A program made the translations under genes and the position numbers. The notes below the pieces were generated by a model, which worked only from the letters and a program-made list of their open reading frames with translations, searched no databases and had not been told where the DNA came from. This document shows, piece by piece, positions 33,985 to 42,785 of a DNA stretch of 64,000 nucleotides (its first letter is position 1; each line of letters opens with the position of its first letter). The DNA comes from Cypionkella sp049896245 (lineage in GTDB: Bacteria; Pseudomonadota; Alphaproteobacteria; Rhodobacterales; Rhodobacteraceae), in NCBI RefSeq assembly GCF_049896245.1, contig NZ_JAFCTX010000004.1, forward strand, positions 124,001-188,000. The letters are read 5' to 3'.

Positions 33985-34707
33985 TTAGGCATCCTTCGCA
34001 ACGCGGGCTAGGGCCAGAACAGAAATCCCTGCGGCACCGCCTCCAATACACGCCTCGGCAGCAGCGGCAAAAGTAGCACCCGAGGTCATAACATCGTCGA
34101 TCAGCAGCACATGGCGGCCTTCAACCCGGTTCGCCCGCCTTGGATGCAGGGCCAAAGCATCCTGCATATTGGCAAAACGTCCATCGCGGCTGCGGCCTTC
34201 CTGACTGCCGGTATGCCTGCGGCGAATCAGCAGATCGGGGCAATGATCCAACTCGGCCAGCTTCGCCACGGCGGCCGACAGCAACGCCGCCTGATTATAA
34301 CGCCGCTTGATCAGCCGCAGCCAATGCAGCGGGATCGGGGCCACGATCATCCCCGGCTTTAACATCGGCCCCGCCACCCGGTGCAGCCAGTTTGACGCAG
34401 GCCGCGCCAAATCAAGTCGATCGCCATGCTTCAGCGCCAGCACGATGCGCCGCGCGTTGTCTTTATACAGCATCGCCGCGCGGCCTTGCGACCACGGCCG
34501 CGCGATGGTCAGGCAATCATCGCAATGCTCGGGTTTTCCGGTATCCTCCCCCGGCAAAGGCACGCCACAGTGATCGCAGACCAGCCCGGTGATAAAAGGC
34601 GTCTCGCGCCAGCAGGCCCCGCACAGGCCGAAATCGGTCGTCACCCGCGCATCGCAGGTCAGGCACTGCGGCGGGTAGATCAGATGCAGCGCGGCTTGCA
34701 ATCCCAT
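33985..34707 (-). CDS. ComF-family phosphoribosyltransferase-like protein
   Basis: Protein of 240 residues with an N-terminal zinc-binding region made of CxxC pairs (QCLTCDARV, LCGACWRE, VCDHCGVP, HCDDCLT) and a C-terminal phosphoribosyltransferase fold with the PRPP loop HVLLIDDVMTSGATFAAA. ComF homologues are linked to DNA uptake in naturally competent bacteria; here only the family is certain. It is divergent from the methyltransferase-like gene by only 24 bases and followed by grxC. Confidence 0.9.
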   Translation of the reverse strand: MGLQAALHLIYPPQCLTCDARVTTDFGLCGACWRETPFITGLVCDHCGVPLPGEDTGKPEHCDDCLTIARPWSQGRAAMLYKDNARRIVLALKHGDRLDLARPASNWLHRVAGPMLKPGMIVAPIPLHWLRLIKRRYNQAALLSAAVAKLAELDHCPDLLIRRRHTGSQEGRSRDGRFANMQDALALHPRRANRVEGRHVLLIDDVMTSGATFAAAAEACIGGGAAGISVLALARVAKDA

Positions 34708-34731
34708 GCCTTCCCCCTATGTTCCCTGCCC

Positions 34732-35532
34732 ATGACGCCCGCCCTGCCCATGCCTTTAACAGACCGCAAAGCCCTTGCCCTGCACCGCGCCCGCGCGACC
34801 GCCTTCTTCCTGCAAGAGGAAGTGGTGCTTGAGGTGCAGGATCGCCTGAGCGAAGTTAACAGGTCGTTTACAAATCCGACTGTGGTGACTGCTTTTCCGC
34901 ATTTGTGGCCGAATTTTCCGACGATAGCCGATGACGAGACGCTAAATCTGCAAATCGAAGCGCAGGATCTGGTGATCAACGCCCTCACTCTGCATTGGGC
35001 GAATGACCCGGTCGGGCAGTTGGTGCAGTGCCGCCGCGCCCTGCGCCCGGATGGTCTGTTCCTTGGCCTGCTGTTTGGTGGCCAAACCCTGTATGAGTTG
35101 CGCACCAGTCTTGCTCAGGCCGAATCGGAAGTGCTGGGCGGTCTTTCCCCCCGCGTGCTGCCGATGGGCGAAATCCGCGATCTTGGCGGATTGCTGCAAC
35201 GCGCGGGCTTTGCGCTGCCGGTGGCGGACAGCTTCACCAAGACCGTGTTCTACCGCGACGCCTTTCACCTGATGAGGGATCTAAGGGCAATGGGTGAGGG
35301 CAACGCCTTGGTGGCACGGCTGAAACATCCCACCCGCCGCGCGGTTCTGACCCGTGCCGCGCAGATATACATGCAAACCTATGCCACGTCCGGAGGCCTG
35401 GTTCCGGCGACGTTTGAGATAATCTGCCTGACCGGATGGGCACCGCATGACGGCCAGCAAAAGCCGCTGCGACCCGGTTCGGCGACGGCTCGGCTGGAAG
35501 ACGCTCTGAAGACCGCGGTCAAGAACGGTTGA
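34732..35532 (+). CDS. Methyltransferase-like protein with degenerate SAM-binding motif
   Basis: Protein of 266 residues resembling the NDUFAF5/BioC-type methyltransferase branch through LVINALTLHWANDPVGQL, QCRRALRPDGLFLGLLFGG and LSPRVLPMGEIRDLGGLLQR. The expected glycine-rich motif I after the first helix is not visible: the region reads EVNRSFTNPTVVTAFPHLW. It may bind SAM poorly or act without catalysis. The start at 34732 begins the conserved part (34750 is an alternative); the upstream open frame is antisense to comF. It lies 46 bases before hemH. Confidence 0.75.
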   Translation: MTPALPMPLTDRKALALHRARATAFFLQEEVVLEVQDRLSEVNRSFTNPTVVTAFPHLWPNFPTIADDETLNLQIEAQDLVINALTLHWANDPVGQLVQCRRALRPDGLFLGLLFGGQTLYELRTSLAQAESEVLGGLSPRVLPMGEIRDLGGLLQRAGFALPVADSFTKTVFYRDAFHLMRDLRAMGEGNALVARLKHPTRRAVLTRAAQIYMQTYATSGGLVPATFEIICLTGWAPHDGQQKPLRPGSATARLEDALKTAVKNG

Positions 35533-35578
35533 CGCCGCCCGCAGCCGCGTTATTTCGGGGTCAGCTTTAGGAGCCAAC

Positions 35579-36637
35579 ATGACCGACATCGCCCCCGGAA
35601 CCGGACGCTTAGCCTACGCCCCCGCCGATCACCCCCCGGTGAAACAGGCCAAGATAGGCATTTTACTGGCTAATCTCGGCACGCCGGATGGCTATGACTA
35701 CTGGTCAATGCGGCGCTATTTGTCGGAATTTCTGTCGGATAAGCGCGTCGTCGATATCCCGGATTGGAAATGGCAACCACTGTTGCAGTTGATCATCTTG
35801 ACCAAGCGGCCTTTCACATCAGGCGCGAATTACAAGCTGATCTGGAATCACGAGAAAAACGAAAGTCCGCTGCTGACGATAACAAAGGCGCAGACGGCGG
35901 CGATTGCTGCGGCTGTGGCGGCTAAGCATGGCGACAGTATCATGGTGGATTTCGCAATGCGTTACGGCAATCCGTCAACCGAATCAAAGGTCAAGGCGAT
36001 GGTGGCAGCAGGGTGCGAGAAGATTTTGTTCTTCCCGCTCTATCCGCACTACGCAGGCGCAACCTCAGCCACCGCCAATGATGCTTTCTTTTCAGCTTTG
36101 ATGAAAGAGAAACGCCAGCCCGCCGCCCGCACCGTGCCGGAATACTTCGACCGCCCCGTTTATATCGAGGCCCTCGCGCAATCGGTCGAGCGCGCCTATG
36201 CTGGCCTGGATCACAAGCCGGATGTGCTTGTCACCAGCTACCACGGCATGCCGATCCGCTATCTGATGGAGGGCGATCCCTACCACTGCCAATGCGCCAA
36301 AACCACACGACTGCTGCGTGAAAGGTTAGGCTGGGAAAAGGGCGCGATTGATGTGACCTTCCAATCGGTGTTTGGCCGCGAAGAATGGCTAAAACCCTAC
36401 ACCGTCAAGCATGTCGCAGAGCTCGCCAAGCAGGGCAAAAAACGCATCGCAGTGATGGCTCCGGCATTTTCAGCCGATTGCATCGAGACACTGGAAGAAA
36501 TCAACGGCGAGATCCGCGAGTCTTTCGAACACGCGGGCGGTGAGGTGTTCACCTATATTCCCTGCCTCAACGACGAACGCGCCCACATCAGCGCGCTGGT
36601 GCAGGTGATCGAGGAAAACCTCGCCGGATGGATCTAG
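35579..36637 (+). CDS. hemH: Ferrochelatase
   Basis: Inserts ferrous iron into protoporphyrin IX, the last step of haem synthesis. The 352-residue protein shows LLANLGTPDGYDYWSMRRYL, the catalytic-histidine segment VTSYHGMPIRYLMEGDPYHC, a conserved TFQSVFGREEWLKPYT and the acidic metal path APAFSADCIETLEEI. TTAGGAG precedes the ATG. The first 25 residues are a variable extension. A hairpin follows 7 bases after the stop. Confidence 0.97.
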   Translation: MTDIAPGTGRLAYAPADHPPVKQAKIGILLANLGTPDGYDYWSMRRYLSEFLSDKRVVDIPDWKWQPLLQLIILTKRPFTSGANYKLIWNHEKNESPLLTITKAQTAAIAAAVAAKHGDSIMVDFAMRYGNPSTESKVKAMVAAGCEKILFFPLYPHYAGATSATANDAFFSALMKEKRQPAARTVPEYFDRPVYIEALAQSVERAYAGLDHKPDVLVTSYHGMPIRYLMEGDPYHCQCAKTTRLLRERLGWEKGAIDVTFQSVFGREEWLKPYTVKHVAELAKQGKKRIAVMAPAFSADCIETLEEINGEIRESFEHAGGEVFTYIPCLNDERAHISALVQVIEENLAGWI

Positions 36638-36643
36638 CTTTTT

Positions 36644-36668
36644 GCCCTGCCTTATCAGACAGGGCTTT
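36644..36668 (+). terminator. Hairpin after hemH
   Basis: GCCCTG (36644-36649) and CAGGGC (36660-36665) form a 6-bp stem followed by TTT. It sits between hemH and the convergent small gene, so it could serve either strand; the plus strand has the better T-run. Confidence 0.5.
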
Positions 36669-36676
36669 GGGCCAGA

Positions 36677-36904
36677 TCAGCCGCCTGTGGCAACCACTTC
36701 AACCGGATCGCTACCGCCGCCACCGCTCGAAGCGACGGCTGCGATGACCAGCACCAGCAGCAACAGCGGGATAATGACGCCGCCCGACGAGGACGCGGTT
36801 TGCGCCGCAACGACCTCCGGCTCCATCACCGGCTCGACCACCCCGCCCGCAAAAGCAGAGGTTGTGGCCAGCGACAAAGCAGCAGCAAGAGCAATCTTCT
36901 TCAT
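36677..36904 (-). CDS. Tiny secreted/membrane protein, paralogue 1
   Basis: Predicted precursor of 75 residues: signal peptide MKKIALAAALSLATTSAFA, then GGVVEPVMEPEVVAAQT, a serine-glycine linker, one hydrophobic segment (VIIPLLLLVLVIAAVASS) and a glycine-rich tail ending VEVVATGG. GGAG lies 8 bases before the chosen ATG at 36904. A close paralogue follows at 37249-37431 with nearly the same leader and start. I know no function; similar peptides seem widespread in Rhodobacteraceae. Membrane location is inferred. Confidence 0.75.
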   Translation of the reverse strand: MKKIALAAALSLATTSAFAGGVVEPVMEPEVVAAQTASSSGGVIIPLLLLVLVIAAVASSGGGGSDPVEVVATGG

Positions 36905-37194
36905 GGGTATCTCCAATAAACGTCAAATCCGCGCGGGTTTGCGCGACCAGATCATCCTCAAAAAAACCACCTGCGAAATGTACCATACGGCTGTATCACG
37001 GGCTCTGATAACGGCACCCTGGCTGCAAAACCGCAGCGCATTGGTGTAGCCAGATTAAAACCTGAGCGTCCGTGCGCAAAATTTAGCGACGAAGGCCCCA
37101 GCAATCAATCAGTTCTTAGTGAATGTGCATTCTTAGTTTGAAATTCTAAAAAACGTGCGGCGTTGCCAAAGGTCCCGCTCGATTTAGCCTGTAA
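36905..37194. other. Gap between the two paralogous small genes
   Basis: No supported ORF. The right end is AT-rich (TTCTAAAAAACG near 37145). The part next to 36905 should hold the promoter of paralogue 1, since the terminator of paralogue 2 lies between the genes; I cannot fix -35 and -10 boxes with confidence. Confidence 0.4.
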
Positions 37195-37227
37195 AATAGA
37201 AAAGGACGGCAGATTGCTCTGCCGCCC
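37195..37227 (-). terminator. Rho-independent terminator of paralogue 2
   Basis: On the minus strand GGGCGGCAGA, a GCAA loop and TCTGCCGTCC form a 10-bp stem with one G-U pair, followed by TTTTCTATTTT. It lies 22 bases after the paralogue 2 stop. Confidence 0.88.
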
Positions 37228-37248
37228 ATTCCAAATTCGATCCAAGGA

Positions 37249-37431
37249 TTAGTTGGACGAAACTGCAGCAGCCACAATAACGAGCAGCAGCAGCGGGATC
37301 AGGATGCCGCCCGAGGACGACGTGGTTGCCGCTTTGACAACTTCCGGTTCCATTACAGGTTCAACAACGCCGCCAGCGAAAGCGGTGGTAGCAGCAACCG
37401 ACAAAGCGGCAGCGAGAGCGATTTTTTTCAT
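37249..37431 (-). CDS. Tiny secreted/membrane protein, paralogue 2
   Basis: Predicted precursor of 60 residues: MKKIALAAALSVAATTAFA signal peptide, GGVVEPVMEPEVVKAAT, a serine-glycine linker and the hydrophobic end GILIPLLLLVIVAAAVSSN. It is shorter than paralogue 1, lacking the glycine-rich tail. The leader TGGAGATA before the ATG is identical in both copies, indicating a recent or constrained duplication. Each copy has its own intergenic region, and this one ends at a clear terminator. Function unknown. Confidence 0.75.
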   Translation of the reverse strand: MKKIALAAALSVAATTAFAGGVVEPVMEPEVVKAATTSSSGGILIPLLLLVIVAAAVSSN

Positions 37432-37663
37432 GTCTATCTCCAGTTTTCTGCATACCGCCAAATTCGCAGAGGCGACGGCACGCACCCAAGAATATTCCTC
37501 GTATCTGCTCTCTAACCCGGCTCTCATCGAAATTGCAACGCCGCACCAAAATCAGACCCAAAGCGCGTCGGGTTGTCGTCAATTTAGCAACACCTTGCAA
37601 AGAGGTTTGCGGAGATGCGCGGCAGAACCGAAAACACTTTGGTTTCAAAGGCAACGCAGGCCC

Positions 37664-37687
37664 ACAAAACCGCCTGACACGGCGGTT
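37664..37687 (-). terminator. Terminator of the first L,D-transpeptidase gene
   Basis: On the minus strand AACCGCC, a six-base loop and GGCGGTT form a 7-bp stem followed by TT then G. It lies 28 bases after the gene's stop. The remainder of the gap 37432-37663 shows no ORF I can support. Confidence 0.65.
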
Positions 37688-37715
37688 CTGCGGCCATCAA
37701 ACCAGCGCAGAATTG

Positions 37716-38321
37716 CTAGATGAACACCACCTGAGTGCCGACCTTAGCCAAGGCAAACAGTTCCAGAATATGCTCGTTATACAGCCCAACACAGCCGTTC
37801 GACGACCGACGACCGATCTTGCGGGTGTCATGCGTGCCGTGGATGCGGTAGGCAGGCCAGTCGAGGTACAGCGCGCGCACCCCCAACGGATTTTCGGGCG
37901 AGCCACCGGGGACGACTTTCGGCCAATCCGGGTTACGCTCCAACTCTCCTGCGGTTGGAATCCACGTCGGATTGACCACCTTCTGAATCACGCTGGTATG
38001 GCCGCGCCGTGTCAGTTCTTCGTTCAATGGCACCGAGCTGGGGTAAAGCCGATACACCGCTTGATCTTCCGACCAGTAGTGCAGCGCGCGCGATTCGAGA
38101 TCGGCAACGATAACGCCGTTGCGGGTATTGTCGAAGTAATCGCGCCAGTCCAGCATCCGAAAGCCCGAGATATTGTTGCGGATCGGACCCGTCAGCGGCT
38201 TATCCATCTCGGTGGTGCCAGCTTGCTGTGCTGCGGCTGGAAGGGCTGCGGCGGTCAAAACCGTCGCTGCACCGCCCAGAAACAGGCGGCGGTTCAGCGT
38301 ATTGCGGGGTGCGGCGGCCAT
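37716..38321 (-). CDS. L,D-transpeptidase (YkuD family), Tat-type signal
   Basis: Exported protein of 201 residues. The N-terminus NRRLFLGGAATVLTAAALP looks like a twin-arginine signal ending AAAQQ. The YkuD catalytic motif is complete: YRIHGTHD then IGRRSSNGCVGLYNEH with the nucleophilic cysteine. Such enzymes make 3-3 crosslinks or attach lipoproteins to peptidoglycan; which one cannot be read here. GGAG precedes the ATG at 38321, preferred over an upstream codon. Confidence 0.92.
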   Translation of the reverse strand: MAAAPRNTLNRRLFLGGAATVLTAAALPAAAQQAGTTEMDKPLTGPIRNNISGFRMLDWRDYFDNTRNGVIVADLESRALHYWSEDQAVYRLYPSSVPLNEELTRRGHTSVIQKVVNPTWIPTAGELERNPDWPKVVPGGSPENPLGVRALYLDWPAYRIHGTHDTRKIGRRSSNGCVGLYNEHILELFALAKVGTQVVFI

Positions 38322-38519
38322 ACGGCTTCTCCATTTTTCATCTGCTCTGCGACGGCTTTTACCGCTTTGGCTGTCCCGCCGCAAATCAAACACGCGTTAG
38401 TAGGCGATCTGACGCCAAGTTTGCCCCGATTTTTATGGGTTGGATTTGAAACCGGGGCCGGACTTCGCTAAGCACAGGCAAACAAAGGGCCACAGGCGGT
38501 CCGAATAGGGTGTAAGCAG

Positions 38520-39035
38520 ATGAACAGACGAACAGCCCTTGTCGCGGGCGGCGCAACTTTACTTCTCGCCTCCTGCGCCATGAGTTCGGCCCCCCCGGTG
38601 GACGCCACGGGTGCCGCCTTGCCACGGGTGTACCGCATCACGGCGGCCGAGGCCGAAAAGATCCCTTTCCGTTTGCTTGATTCGGTGAACGCTTTGCGCA
38701 CCGCCAAAGGCGTGCAATCGCTTTCCTATAACGCCGCGCTGAACGCCGCCGCCCTCACCCATTCCCGCGATATGTCGGTGCAGAACCGGCCGTGGCATTT
38801 CGGCTCGGACGGCTCGTCGCCGCTGCTGCGGGTGCAACGGGTTGGATACACCGGGCAGTTCTTGGGCGAGACGATTTCCGAGACCTATCAGACCGAGCTG
38901 GAAACCCTGTCCGCTTGGATGAGTGAAGCCGATACCCGTGATGTCATCCTGAACCCCAAAGCGCGCGAAATCGGCTTTGCCTGGTTCCAAGAGGAATCCG
39001 GCAAGATCTGGTGGACGCTGGTTTTGGGCGGCTGA
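38520..39035 (+). CDS. CAP-domain lipoprotein
   Basis: Protein of 171 residues with a lipoprotein signal (MNRRTALVAGGATLLLASCA, lipid Cys at residue 19) and a CAP/SCP domain: LLDSVNALRTAKGVQSLSYN, LNAAALTHSRDMSVQNRPWH and GETISETYQ. Bacterial CAP proteins are secreted or surface-bound and mostly of unknown activity. It stands between two L,D-transpeptidase genes on the opposite strand, which suggests a cell-envelope role, though it has its own orientation. Confidence 0.88.
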   Translation: MNRRTALVAGGATLLLASCAMSSAPPVDATGAALPRVYRITAAEAEKIPFRLLDSVNALRTAKGVQSLSYNAALNAAALTHSRDMSVQNRPWHFGSDGSSPLLRVQRVGYTGQFLGETISETYQTELETLSAWMSEADTRDVILNPKAREIGFAWFQEESGKIWWTLVLGG

Positions 39036-39053
39036 TCCACGCCAAATCAGACG

Positions 39054-39082
39054 AAAACGGCGGCAAGCGCGGCTGCCGTTTT
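39054..39082. terminator. Bidirectional terminator
   Basis: AAAACGGCGGC (39054-39064) and GCTGCCGTTTT (39072-39082) form an 11-bp stem with one G-U pair and a seven-base loop. T-runs exist on both strands. It sits between the convergent CAP and second L,D-transpeptidase genes. Confidence 0.88.
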
Positions 39083-39087
39083 ATATC

Positions 39088-39600
39088 TTACGGTAGGATC
39101 ACAATCGGCGTGCCCGGATTGATCATCGCGTAAATACGCTCAATTTCCTCGTCCGTCACCGCGATGCAGCCCGCCGTCCAATCCGGGCTGGACACCTTGC
39201 GCGGCTTGCCATTGGCTTTGCGCGGCGGCCCACCATGGATCATGATATCGCCACCCGGAGGCTTGCCAAGCAACGCGGCATGTGCGCGGTCTTCATTGTT
39301 GGGATAACTGATGCCCAGCGACAGATGGTAGCGCGAATCCGGGTTGCGGTGGGTGATGTAATAGATGCCCTCGGGCGTCTTGCCATCGCCTTCATATTCC
39401 TTCGGACCGGTCGGAACGCCACCCAAACCGATCTCATAGGCCTTGATGACCTTACTGTTGTGCAGCAAATACATCTTGCGATTGGCCTTTTGCACCTGCA
39501 CCGAGGTGATCTCTGGCCCATTATATGTCTTGAATTTTGACGAGCACGCGGTCAACGCCAGCCCAGCCAAAACCACCAGAAGAATCCGCAAAACCCGCAT
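39088..39600 (-). CDS. L,D-transpeptidase lipoprotein (YkuD family)
   Basis: Protein of 170 residues with a lipoprotein signal (MRVLRILLVVLAGLALTACS) and a YkuD domain: VQVQKANRKMYLLHNSKVIK, GGVPTGPKEYEGDGKTPEG, MIHGGPP and SPDWTAGCIAVTDEEIERIY with the catalytic cysteine. The DWTAGCIAVT form is typical of the ErfK/YafK-like branch. The ATG at 39600 was chosen because it starts directly at the signal sequence. Confidence 0.9.
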   Translation of the reverse strand: MRVLRILLVVLAGLALTACSSKFKTYNGPEITSVQVQKANRKMYLLHNSKVIKAYEIGLGGVPTGPKEYEGDGKTPEGIYYITHRNPDSRYHLSLGISYPNNEDRAHAALLGKPPGGDIMIHGGPPRKANGKPRKVSSPDWTAGCIAVTDEEIERIYAMINPGTPIVILP

Positions 39601-39714
39601 CGACTGCCCGCTCGTTATTATATTTTCCCTGCGGAATAGCGAAAAAACCGCGCGTTGCCTAGTCTGCGAAACGGCACAGCTGATCACAGTTTTTTCAACG
39701 GATGGGGGGCGGCT

Positions 39715-40938
39715 TTAGGTGCGGCTGAACTTTGCCACCAATTCCACATGTGCAGACCAGCGGAATTGATCGACCACTTGCACCCAATCCAAGTGATAAC
39801 CACCCGCAATCAACACCTTAGCGTCGCGGGCAAAGCTGATTGGGTTGCAGGACACAGAGGCAATCACCGGCACCTTGCTGCGTGCCAGCACCGCCATCTG
39901 CGCCTCGGCCCCGGCGCGCGGCGGGTCGATCACCACGGCCTCGACGCCCTTGAATTCATCATCTTCCAGCGGGCGACGGAACAGATCGCGGGTTTCCACC
40001 GTGACGCGTTTCAGCCCCTCGGTGTTATTGGCCGCCTTTGCCAGCGCCGCCATCATCGCAGCCTCACCTTCTACCGCATGCACCTCGGCGCGTTCGGCCA
40101 GCGGCAAAGCAAAGGTGCCAACCCCCGCAAACAGATCAACGATCTTCTTCGCGGGACCTATCGCCAAAGCCACCGTACGCAGCAAAGCCTGCTCACCCTC
40201 GACCGTTGCCTGCAAGAACGCACCGGGCGGCGGTGACACCAAAGCGCGGCCAAACCGTTGCATCGGGGCGGTGCGCAAAGCTACGGTATCGCCATTCCAC
40301 GTCAGCCGCGCAAAGCCGTAAGTCTCCGTCACTCGGGCGAGTTCCAGCTGCAACTGGCCGTCCAAAGGCTTGCCGCCCACCACCATCACATCGGCCCCCG
40401 ACAACGAGCGCGTTACCGTCAGCGAGACCTCTGCCGTGCGAGAACCGCCCAGCTTCACCAAGGCTTGCAGCCCCGGAAACGTCGCGATCAGGTCAGGATG
40501 CAGCAACTGGCAGTTCGGCACCTCGACCACCATATCGGATGCGCGGGCATGAAAGCCCATCAGCGCGCCGGTCTTGGTCCTCCGCGCCGCAATCGTCGCC
40601 CTGCGCCGCGATTTTGCGGGTGAGGTGATGATGGGGCGAAATTCAGCCTCCAACCCCTGCCCAGCCAAAGCGCCCTTCACAATGCCCAGCTTCCAATCAG
40701 CGACAAAGCGGTCCGAGGCGTGCTGCATCATACAGCCGCCGCAGGTTTTGGCGTGGGAGCACGGCGGCTTCACCCGGTTGACCGAGGGTGTCACGATGCG
40801 GAAATCCGCCAGCTGATCGCCTTGAAGATCGCCTTCCACTTCCTCGCCCGGCAACATTCCGGGCACAAAGATTGCCCCCAACGGCCCCTGCGCGATCCCG
40901 TCGCCAATGTGGCCCAGCCGGTCGATGGTCACTTTCAC
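39715..40938 (-). CDS. RNA m5U methyltransferase (TrmA/RlmC/RlmD family)
   Basis: Methylates uridine to 5-methyluridine, most likely in 23S rRNA. The 407-residue protein has a TRAM-like N-terminus, a four-cysteine Fe-S site (PPCSHAKTCGGCMMQH plus EVPNCQLL), the SAM motif IVDLFAGVGTFALPLAER, DPPRAGAEAQM and the catalytic loop SVSCNPISFARD. The start is a GTG overlapping the upstream ABC transporter stop (GTGA). Which uridine is modified cannot be decided from sequence. Confidence 0.92.
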   Translation of the reverse strand: MKVTIDRLGHIGDGIAQGPLGAIFVPGMLPGEEVEGDLQGDQLADFRIVTPSVNRVKPPCSHAKTCGGCMMQHASDRFVADWKLGIVKGALAGQGLEAEFRPIITSPAKSRRRATIAARRTKTGALMGFHARASDMVVEVPNCQLLHPDLIATFPGLQALVKLGGSRTAEVSLTVTRSLSGADVMVVGGKPLDGQLQLELARVTETYGFARLTWNGDTVALRTAPMQRFGRALVSPPPGAFLQATVEGEQALLRTVALAIGPAKKIVDLFAGVGTFALPLAERAEVHAVEGEAAMMAALAKAANNTEGLKRVTVETRDLFRRPLEDDEFKGVEAVVIDPPRAGAEAQMAVLARSKVPVIASVSCNPISFARDAKVLIAGGYHLDWVQVVDQFRWSAHVELVAKFSRT

Positions 40939-42785
40939 TCTGCCGCTTCCTTTTCTTCGGTGCCGATGAAGCCGCCTGATTGGCGATTCCAGTAGCGCGC
41001 GTATAGTCCGGCCTGCGCCAGCAGCTCGGCATGGCTGCCCTGTTCCACAACGCGGCCCGCGTCAAGCACCACAATCCGGTCCATCTCGGCAATCGTCGAC
41101 AGGCGGTGCGCAATCGCCAGCACGGTTTTGCCCTGCATCACTGAGGTCAAGGCGGTCTGAATGCTGGCCTCAACTTCCGAATCCAGCGCCGAGGTCGCCT
41201 CATCCAGCACCAAAATCGGCGCGTCTTTCAGGAAGGCGCGGGCGAGAGCAATCCGCTGCCGCTGCCCGCCAGACAGCTTCACCCCGCGCTCACCCAGATA
41301 AGCGTCATAGCCCTTGCGCCCAGCAAAATCGCGCAGGTTCAGGATAAAGTCATGCGCCTCGGCTTGCTTGGCCGCCGCGATCATCATGTCTTCCGTCGCC
41401 TCCGGGTTGCCATACATGATATTCTCGCGCGCGGTGCGGTTGAACATCGCGGTTTCCTGCGTGACCATGCCGATTTGACGGCGCAAGCTTTCCTGCGTCA
41501 CCGCCCGCACATCAATGCCATCAATCGAGACGCGGCCCTTTTCGGCGTCATAGAGCCGCAAAAGCAGCGCCACGAGAGTCGATTTCCCGGCGCCCGAAGC
41601 GCCAACGATGCCGATCTTCTCCCCGGCCTTGATATTAAGATTAAGGTCGTCAACACCACCTCGCCCATCTTCAGTCTTGCGACCATAGGCAAACGTCACA
41701 TGCTCCATCCGCACTTCGCCTTGCACGCGCGGCATCTCCACTGCGTCCACAGCATCGTTCAACGTATAGGGCGGCGTCAGGGTTTTCACGCCATCCTCAA
41801 CCTCGCCCAAGTTGCCAAAAACGGACATCAAACTGAACGACACCCAGCCGGTCATCTGCGCCAGACGGAACGCAATCGCCCCCGCCGCCGCAATATCGCC
41901 CGATGTTGCCCCGCCCAGAGTCCACAGATAAACCGTAGCCCCCACCAGCAACACTGGCAGCACCCCGGCCAAAGCCATAAGGGAAAGCCGGAACCAGCTG
42001 GAAATAATCCCATATTCAATCGCCTTGTCGCGGAAGGCGTTCATCGCCTCCAGCGCCACGCCATCCTCGTGTCGCGAATGGGCGAACAGCTTGACGGTTT
42101 TCATATTGGTGACGGTATCGACAATCTGCCCCGTCACCATCGCCCGCGCTGCCGCCCGCGAGGCCGAAGCGCCGCGCACCTTTTTCAGAAATCCTTTGAT
42201 AAACAGGATATAAGCCGCAATCCAAGCCACCAGCAGCAGCGAAATCCAGCCGTTGATCGTGCTCAGCAGCGCCACCGAGCCCACCACAGAAGCCAGCGAA
42301 AACGCCATGGTTTCAATACTGCCCGACACAACATCCGTCGCCGCCCGCGCCACCTGCATCTGCTTTTGCGCGATCCGTCCGGCGAAATCATTGTCGAAAA
42401 ACGTCACCGCTTGCCCCAAGGTCCAGCGATGCATCCGCGACAGGATCAGCGGAAACAGGTTAGGTTCGACAATGATCGAGGCCGCATGGGTGGTCAGGCC
42501 GAAAATCAGCGGGCGGGCGATCAGATACAGCCCGACAAATCCCACGAACAGCCAGATATGATCGCTGAACACCGTTGCTGGATTGGCGGAGTTGGCGACA
42601 TCAATCACATCGCCCAAAAGTGTCGCCGAAATCGCTTCCATTGAACCAGAGGCCGCAGACCAGAACGTCGCCCACAAAATTCCCGGCCAAGCCCCCTGCA
42701 CTGCCCATAGAAAGAACTTCCACGTTGTTGTCGGAGGATTGGCTGAGGCGGGTCTAAACGGCCTGATTGTGGGGAAAAATCTCAT
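40935..42785 (-). CDS. ABC exporter, fused membrane-ATPase half-transporter (1)
   Basis: Half-transporter of 616 residues: six membrane segments (to about 330) followed by an ATPase domain with Walker A GIVGASGAGKSTLVALLL, Q-loop, signature VKLSGGQRQRIALARA, Walker B ILVLDEATSALD and the His-switch AIAHRLSTIAEMD. All catalytic elements are intact. The next upstream gene is a close relative that overlaps as ATGA, so the two probably form a heterodimer. Substrate unknown. Confidence 0.93.
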   Translation of the reverse strand: MRFFPTIRPFRPASANPPTTTWKFFLWAVQGAWPGILWATFWSAASGSMEAISATLLGDVIDVANSANPATVFSDHIWLFVGFVGLYLIARPLIFGLTTHAASIIVEPNLFPLILSRMHRWTLGQAVTFFDNDFAGRIAQKQMQVARAATDVVSGSIETMAFSLASVVGSVALLSTINGWISLLLVAWIAAYILFIKGFLKKVRGASASRAAARAMVTGQIVDTVTNMKTVKLFAHSRHEDGVALEAMNAFRDKAIEYGIISSWFRLSLMALAGVLPVLLVGATVYLWTLGGATSGDIAAAGAIAFRLAQMTGWVSFSLMSVFGNLGEVEDGVKTLTPPYTLNDAVDAVEMPRVQGEVRMEHVTFAYGRKTEDGRGGVDDLNLNIKAGEKIGIVGASGAGKSTLVALLLRLYDAEKGRVSIDGIDVRAVTQESLRRQIGMVTQETAMFNRTARENIMYGNPEATEDMMIAAAKQAEAHDFILNLRDFAGRKGYDAYLGERGVKLSGGQRQRIALARAFLKDAPILVLDEATSALDSEVEASIQTALTSVMQGKTVLAIAHRLSTIAEMDRIVVLDAGRVVEQGSHAELLAQAGLYARYWNRQSGGFIGTEEKEAAE

